Shown here piece by piece: positions 59,538 to 64,000 of a DNA stretch of 64,000 bases. A program made the position numbers and the translations under genes. The notes beneath the pieces are model-generated. The model did not search any database. It was not told the origin of the DNA and saw only the letters and a program-made list of their open reading frames with translations. The stretch's first letter is position 1. Each line of letters opens with the position of its first letter. Source of the stretch: Alphaproteobacteria bacterium (GTDB taxonomy: Bacteria > Pseudomonadota > Alphaproteobacteria > RF32 > CAG-239); contig CAAGHP010000013.1 in the NCBI GenBank assembly GCA_900769705.1, positions 148,727-212,726 of the forward strand, in the 5' to 3' direction.

Positions 59538-60380
59538 ATGGAACAATTAAACAACTTGGATGTAGTATTTTTGGTAATCGTCGGGGTTTCGGCACTGGTG
59601 GCTATCGCCCGCGGCGTAACAAAAGAGCTGCTGTCGATTACAGGCTGGATTTTGGCCGCTGTTTCTGTGTATTATCTGCTGCCGGTAGTTGATCCGATAA
59701 TGCAAAAATATATAGCTTCCGAAGTGCTTTCCAACCTTGTATCCGGCATGGTTATTTTAATTTTATTCTGTATTTTCTGGGTGTTGGCAGTTGATAAAAT
59801 CAGTACGCAGATACGTTTTAGCAAATTGAGTTCATTAGATCGGATTTTAGGCTTTATTTTTGGTATTTTCCGCGGCGTGATTATTGTAATTTTGCTCCAG
59901 ATTATGATTTCATCGCTGATTCCGGAAGAATCACAGAAAGGCGTTTTTGCCGAATCCCGCTACTTTAAATTGGCTGGCGATGCGGCCGGCCCGATTAAAA
60001 GCCTGATACCGGAAAAATGGTTTGAGGATTTGAAAGCTAAAGGCGAAGGTCTAGGGCTGGGGGCTGATAAAACAGAAGAAAAATCAGAAGATGATAAATC
60101 TAAAGATAAAAATACTGAAGCTCAGAGCAAAGCTGTAGATATTGATGCTGCCGGTGATGTTTTGAAAAAGAGCGGCGAAGAGCTGTTTAATAAACTGGTA
60201 CAGCCAAAAGTAGAAGGCGAGGCTAAAGCTCAAGATGAAGGCTATAAGAAAGATGAAACTTCGGATTTGGACAAGCTGATGGATGAGCTTGAAGACAAAG
60301 TTGTAACTACAGATGATAACACTGCTTCAGCCAAAGAAAAGGCACCGAAAGAAATAAAGAAAATAGATGAAAACTTATAA
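59538..60380 (+). CDS. CvpA family protein
   Basis: A 280-residue inner-membrane protein. Four hydrophobic helices occupy residues 1-130, with DVVFLVIVGVSALVAIARG and DRILGFIFGIFRGVIIV as family marks. The C-terminal 130 residues form a charged, disordered tail rich in Lys, Asp and Glu. CvpA is named for colicin V production and is linked to envelope maintenance; the reason is not known. AGGAG precedes the ATG, ten bases after radA. In many genomes radA and cvpA are followed by purF, which is missing here. Confidence 0.88.
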   Translation: MEQLNNLDVVFLVIVGVSALVAIARGVTKELLSITGWILAAVSVYYLLPVVDPIMQKYIASEVLSNLVSGMVILILFCIFWVLAVDKISTQIRFSKLSSLDRILGFIFGIFRGVIIVILLQIMISSLIPEESQKGVFAESRYFKLAGDAAGPIKSLIPEKWFEDLKAKGEGLGLGADKTEEKSEDDKSKDKNTEAQSKAVDIDAAGDVLKKSGEELFNKLVQPKVEGEAKAQDEGYKKDETSDLDKLMDELEDKVVTTDDNTASAKEKAPKEIKKIDENL

Positions 60381-60424
60381 ACTTTTGCTCTTAGAGGATA
60401 ATGTGGCATTTTAATAAATTTATT

Positions 60425-60456
60425 ACAAAAGCCCCTGATAAATCAGGGGCTTTTGT
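60425..60456. terminator. Bidirectional terminator
   Basis: ACAAAAGCCCCTGAT is perfectly complementary to ATCAGGGGCTTTTGT. It ends the long plus-strand block and may also stop transcription from the alcohol dehydrogenase gene. Confidence 0.9.
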
Positions 60457-60569
60457 AAATGTATCGATAGATAACGTTTAGCCAACAAGCGTAGTCAAAC
60501 CAAATGTTTATATTCTGAATAGAAAACCTCAGTTTACTACTGAATATCTATTGATTTTTTGCTGCGGAT

Positions 60570-61733
60570 TTATTTGCCGTAAAAGGCTTTTTTGTAAACT
60601 TCCAATACCAATTCTTTGCAGCAAGGACGCGGATTTCCACCGGTGCAGACATCAGCCATGGCGGCTTCGGACAAAGCTTCCAAATCTTCTTCCTTTACAT
60701 TGATATCTTTTAAGGTTTCCGGAATGTTTACATCTTTTTTCAGCTGTTTTACAGCATCAATGGCGGCTTTGCGATATTCTTCCTGCGACATTTCGTCAAC
60801 GCCTTTAACTCCCATAGCGCGGGCGATTTCGCGGAATTTTTCGCCGGTATACGGAGCATTAAATTCCATAACGTACGGCAGCAGAACAGCATTAGCTACA
60901 CCGTGCGGAGTGTTATAAAACGCACTGAGCGGATGAGCCATGCCATGAACAACGCCCAAGCCGACATTAGAAAATGCCATACCGGTCATATATTGCCCTA
61001 GCGCCATGTCTTCACGCCCTTTCGGGTCGTTTTCCACAGCTTTGCGCAAAGAACGCGAGATAATTTCAATAGCTTTTAAGTTCAAAGTATCAGCCAATTC
61101 CCAAGAAGCTAAAGTCGTATAGCCCTCAATAGCGTGAGTAAGCGCGTCCATACCGGTGGCGGCAGTCAAACCTTTAGGCATAGAAGACATCATTTCAGGG
61201 TCAACAATCGCTACAACCGGAATATCGTGCGGGTCTACGCATACAAATTTGCGGCGTTTTTCTTCATCGGTAATCACATAGTTAATAGTGGTTTCGGCTG
61301 CGGTGCCGGCAGTGGTGGCAATGGCAATTACCGGAACGCTTTTATGCTTGGTCGGAGCAACGCCCTCCAAAGAAACAACATCGGCAAATTCCGGATTATT
61401 GATGATTATACCAATGCCTTTGGCTGTGTCTTGCGGAGAACCGCCGCCAATGGCAATCATATAGTCTGCTTCAGCTTTTTTGAATGCTTCAACGCCTTCT
61501 TTAACCACAGTTACGCTAGGATTGGCTTTTACTTTGTCATAAATTGCATATGCCATATTGTTTTTATCCAACAAGTCGGTAATTTTTTTTACCACGCCGA
61601 ATTTTACCAAGTCGGCATCGGTAACGATTAGAGCTTTTTTGAAGCCACGGGCTTTAGCCTCGGTAATTACTTCATCTTTAGCCCCAAATCCGTGATAGCT
61701 GGTTTCATTTAACATAAAACGTTTTGCAGTCAT
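60570..61733 (-). CDS. Iron-containing alcohol dehydrogenase, FucO-like
   Basis: A 387-residue group III dehydrogenase. The nucleotide site is GGGSPQDTAKG, and the iron ligands are seen in GMDALTHAIEGY (Asp and His) and VVHGMAHPLSAFYNTPHG (two His). The best fit is the lactaldehyde reductase/1,2-propanediol oxidoreductase group, though butanol- or ethanol-type dehydrogenases are close. It would reduce an aldehyde at the end of fermentation using NADH. GAAAGGAA precedes the ATG. A monocistronic gene; the sequence shows strong codon bias, suggesting high expression. Confidence 0.92.
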   Translation of the reverse strand: MTAKRFMLNETSYHGFGAKDEVITEAKARGFKKALIVTDADLVKFGVVKKITDLLDKNNMAYAIYDKVKANPSVTVVKEGVEAFKKAEADYMIAIGGGSPQDTAKGIGIIINNPEFADVVSLEGVAPTKHKSVPVIAIATTAGTAAETTINYVITDEEKRRKFVCVDPHDIPVVAIVDPEMMSSMPKGLTAATGMDALTHAIEGYTTLASWELADTLNLKAIEIISRSLRKAVENDPKGREDMALGQYMTGMAFSNVGLGVVHGMAHPLSAFYNTPHGVANAVLLPYVMEFNAPYTGEKFREIARAMGVKGVDEMSQEEYRKAAIDAVKQLKKDVNIPETLKDINVKEEDLEALSEAAMADVCTGGNPRPCCKELVLEVYKKAFYGK

Positions 61734-61819
61734 AGTTGTTTCCTTTCATAAAAATTATTAAATACTTATACCTTAAATATATAGCAAAAATTGTTTAGCA
61801 ACAGGTTAATTTTGTATAC

Positions 61820-61849
61820 AAAAAAGCGGCTCGTTTTGAACCGCTTTTC
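61820..61849 (-). terminator. Terminator of tolB
   Basis: AAAAGCGG pairs with CCGCTTTT around an extended loop, just past the tolB stop on the minus strand. Confidence 0.75.
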
Positions 61850-61871
61850 AGTGTCGTTTTTTACCTTATTT

Positions 61872-63191
61872 TTATAACGGAAGCAACGGAGACCATGCCG
61901 GGTCAGAAGCTTCAGCCGGTGTAACAATACGGCGTTCGTTATAACCGGTCAGGTCAATGCTGTACAAACGTACCGGAGAGCCTCTGTCTTGGCGGAAATA
62001 CATCAGCACGCGGCCATTCGGCGACCATGTCGGACCTTCAACCAAATAACCATCGGCCAAAATACGTTCGCCGGTGCCGTCCGGATACATCACACCAATA
62101 TAAAAAGCGCCGTTTACTATTTTTGTAAAGGCAATATAGTCGCCGCGCGGGGACCAAACCGGAGTAGCATAACGGCCTTTACCGAAACTGATACGTTCCA
62201 CATCACTGCCGTCAGCGTTCATCACATAAAGCTGCTGGTTACCGCCGCGGTCGGAGTTAAATACAATCTTGCTGCCGTCTGGAGAGTAACTCGGAGAAGT
62301 GGAAATAGCGCTGCCATAAGTAATTTGGCGGGTTTTGCGGGTTTTGATATTCATTTCATAAATATTTGTAGAGCCATGATTAGCATAACTTAGCAAAACT
62401 TTAGAGCTATCCGGAGAAAATACCGGTGCAAAAGTCATTCCCGGAAAGTTGCCCAGAACCTGACGGCGGTTGGTATCCAAGTCCAGCATATAAACACGCG
62501 GGCTGTTGCCGACAAATTCCAAATAGGTAATTTTTTGCATATTCGGCGAAAAACGCGGTGTCAGAACCAAGTTGCGGCCGTCAGTCAAAAACTTATGGTT
62601 TTCGCCATCCTGATCCATCATGGCAAGGCGTTTAATGCGACGGGTGGCACGTCCGGTTTCGGAAACATAAACCACACGGGTATTGAAATAGCCTTTATCA
62701 CCGGTCAAGCGTTCATAAATTGCATCAGCCACAACGTGAGCGATTCGGCGCCAGTTGTTTTTGGTTGTGGTGAAAGATTTGCCGATAAGCTGCTGTTCCG
62801 AAGCCACATCCCATAAGCGGAAGTCTACGCGGATTTTTTCGCCCGGCAGTTCAACAATCTGACTTTGCACCAAAGCCTGAGCTTTGATGGCCTGCCAGTT
62901 GACAAACTTTGGCTGCTGGTCAATAGAGTTTAATGTTTCAATATAGCTGTTGTCCGGCAAAATTTTGAACAAACCGCTTCTATCCAAATCAGCGGCCAAA
63001 ACTTGGCGCACTTTATCACCGTAGTCATTGCCGATAATTTTTGTAAAAAAGTTGCCGTTATTGCCAATCATTTCCGGAATAGCAATCGGCATTGGGTTGC
63101 GAGTTGCGCCGCGTACGTCGATTTCCAATTCAGCATGAGCAGGAGAGATAATCAACGTCAGTAAAGCGGCAAAAAGATATTTTAATTTCAT
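61872..63191 (-). CDS. tolB: Tol-Pal system protein TolB
   Basis: A 439-residue periplasmic protein with a signal peptide (about 1-20). An N-terminal alpha/beta domain (to about 165) is followed by a six-bladed beta-propeller with repeated [17 protein letters not shown] and TWSPNGRVL blocks. TolB binds Pal and TolA and helps constrict the outer membrane at division. AAAAGG precedes the ATG. The usual partners tolQ, tolR, tolA and pal are not beside it in this window, since the gene upstream is divergent ruvX. Confidence 0.95.
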   Translation of the reverse strand: MKLKYLFAALLTLIISPAHAELEIDVRGATRNPMPIAIPEMIGNNGNFFTKIIGNDYGDKVRQVLAADLDRSGLFKILPDNSYIETLNSIDQQPKFVNWQAIKAQALVQSQIVELPGEKIRVDFRLWDVASEQQLIGKSFTTTKNNWRRIAHVVADAIYERLTGDKGYFNTRVVYVSETGRATRRIKRLAMMDQDGENHKFLTDGRNLVLTPRFSPNMQKITYLEFVGNSPRVYMLDLDTNRRQVLGNFPGMTFAPVFSPDSSKVLLSYANHGSTNIYEMNIKTRKTRQITYGSAISTSPSYSPDGSKIVFNSDRGGNQQLYVMNADGSDVERISFGKGRYATPVWSPRGDYIAFTKIVNGAFYIGVMYPDGTGERILADGYLVEGPTWSPNGRVLMYFRQDRGSPVRLYSIDLTGYNERRIVTPAEASDPAWSPLLPL

Positions 63192-63357
63192 TGCATTATA
63201 CCTTTTGACTAATTAAAATTTTAACTGCTTTCACCATATACATATTAGAAAAAATAGTAAAGCTAAAAAAGAGTTTATGGACATAAAATCTGCCGTGTTT
63301 TTTGGGTTGACAATCAAATATATTCCGCATAGCTTTGAAACAAAAGGAATATATAAT

Positions 63358-63819
63358 ATGAATATAAAAGAATTTAAAGCGGTTCTGCCGGCATATAAAG
63401 CTCTGTTGGGTGTGGATTACGGTTCAAAGAGGATTGGGTTGGCTGTGTCTGATTTAGGGCGCAGTATTGCGACTTCATATAAAATATTGTACCGCAGCGA
63501 GTGGGCAAAAGATGTGGCAGAACTGAAAAAAGTTATTACCGAAAAAGAAATCGGCGGACTTGTCTATGGTTTGCCGCTGCAGATGAACGGCGAAGAAGGT
63601 GCTATTGCCCAGGAGGTGAAGTCGTTTGCCGAAAAATTGGCGCAGGAAATTGATTTGCCGTATGTTTTTTGGGATGAACGGCTTTCTTCATCTGCGGTTG
63701 AGCGTTTTTTGATAGAAGAAGTCGATATGTCGCGCGGCAAGCGTAAAAAAATTCTTGATGCGTCCGCCGCTGCCTATATTTTGCAAGGAGCATTGGACGC
63801 AATCAGTTTTTGCCGTTAG
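63358..63819 (+). CDS. ruvX: Putative pre-16S rRNA nuclease RuvX/YqgF
   Basis: A 153-residue RNase H-fold protein. The signature LGVDYGSKRIGLAVSD, GLPLQMNGEEG, WDERLSS and ILDASAAAYILQ are all conserved. It trims the 5' end of 16S rRNA and is essential in many bacteria. The start at 63358 has AAAGGAA upstream; a longer frame from 63277 is not supported. Its stop codon overlaps that of the convergent barrel gene. Confidence 0.94.
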   Translation: MNIKEFKAVLPAYKALLGVDYGSKRIGLAVSDLGRSIATSYKILYRSEWAKDVAELKKVITEKEIGGLVYGLPLQMNGEEGAIAQEVKSFAEKLAQEIDLPYVFWDERLSSSAVERFLIEEVDMSRGKRKKILDASAAAYILQGALDAISFCR

Positions 63820-64000
63820 AAATTGAATTTTATGCCGGCGTTGATAACGGTAGTATGTTTATCTTCCATAAACTGACTGCCGCGCAGATAGAAATCCAAT
63901 GCTTTCCAGCTAAAAGTTATATCGGCGCGGACAATTACGCGGTTGCGGTCAAAAATATCCGTACTTTCAATCAGATAATAGCCATCGGTATCGCGTACTC
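63816..64000 (-). CDS. 3' end of an outer-membrane beta-barrel gene
   Basis: On the minus strand the last 60 codons before the window edge encode alternating strands (YYLIESTDIFDRN, ALDFYLRGSQFMED) and end TTVINAGIKFNF with the terminal Phe used as the outer-membrane insertion signal. This is the final part of an autotransporter or similar barrel. The stop overlaps the ruvX stop by three bases. The start lies outside the window. A very short relic near 17.7 kb ends in nearly the same residues. Confidence 0.75.
   Translation of the reverse strand, partial: VRDTDGYYLIESTDIFDRNRVIVRADITFSWKALDFYLRGSQFMEDKHTTVINAGIKFNF

Overview
The window looks like the chromosome of a low-G+C alphaproteobacterium that lives without oxygen, most likely an uncultured gut-associated lineage. 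The support is indirect. The initiator tRNA and the order lspA / DUF3035-type lipoprotein / two M16 peptidase-like genes are alphaproteobacterial in character. HprK is the short C-terminal-only form usual in that class, and MutL carries the endonuclease motif. HydG, an iron-type alcohol dehydrogenase and PepF suggest a fermentative life. No rRNA and no CRISPR array were seen. The exact taxon is inference.

Bases 1-7,480 form an accessory region ending against tRNA-fMet. It holds the tail of a protein with a HEPN-like motif, a winged-helix protein with repeated AT-rich motifs in front of it, a GmrSD-like DUF262/DUF1524 nuclease between two near-identical terminators, a Fic protein, a broken exported-protein gene, a serine recombinase, and a prophage scrap (two tiny genes plus a lysozyme fused to a holin-like tail). 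From 7.5 to 21 kb there are metabolic and envelope genes (EamA transporter, HydG, cold-shock protein), several lineage-specific envelope or repeat proteins, tRNAs (fMet, Gln, Thr), and relics of autotransporter beta-barrel C-termini at 8.7, 17.3 and 17.7 kb. The partial gene at the window end has the same kind of C-terminus.

From 21 to 36 kb the genes are mostly housekeeping: a stand-alone GlmU-type nucleotidyltransferase, PepF, a ferritin-like protein, Rpe, a PhoB-type regulator, tRNA-Leu, CorA, LspA, DUF3035, the M16 pair, Pgi and MutL. At 36.3-37.3 kb a structured RNA leader with mutually exclusive antiterminator and terminator helices precedes a type IV pilin-like gene. The pilin leader peptide is itself partly encoded by a palindromic repeat. 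Ribosomal protein S1, PBP1C and an alpha-2-macroglobulin follow on the minus strand. From 47.5 to 60.4 kb, plus-strand genes encode an M23 peptidase, a Bat-type von Willebrand operon, a nuclease-like protein, TsaE, HprK, MlaE, MlaF, RadA and CvpA. The window ends with an iron alcohol dehydrogenase, TolB, RuvX and the end of an outer-membrane barrel gene.

The best candidates for undescribed biology are RNA-level: the attenuator-like leader at 36.3-36.5 kb, a tandem pair of about 106-bp structured units at 24.6-24.8 kb, and twin GUGA-tetraloop hairpins at 13.4-13.6 kb downstream of the cold-shock gene. The defence-like cassette at 1.8-3.9 kb is also notable.
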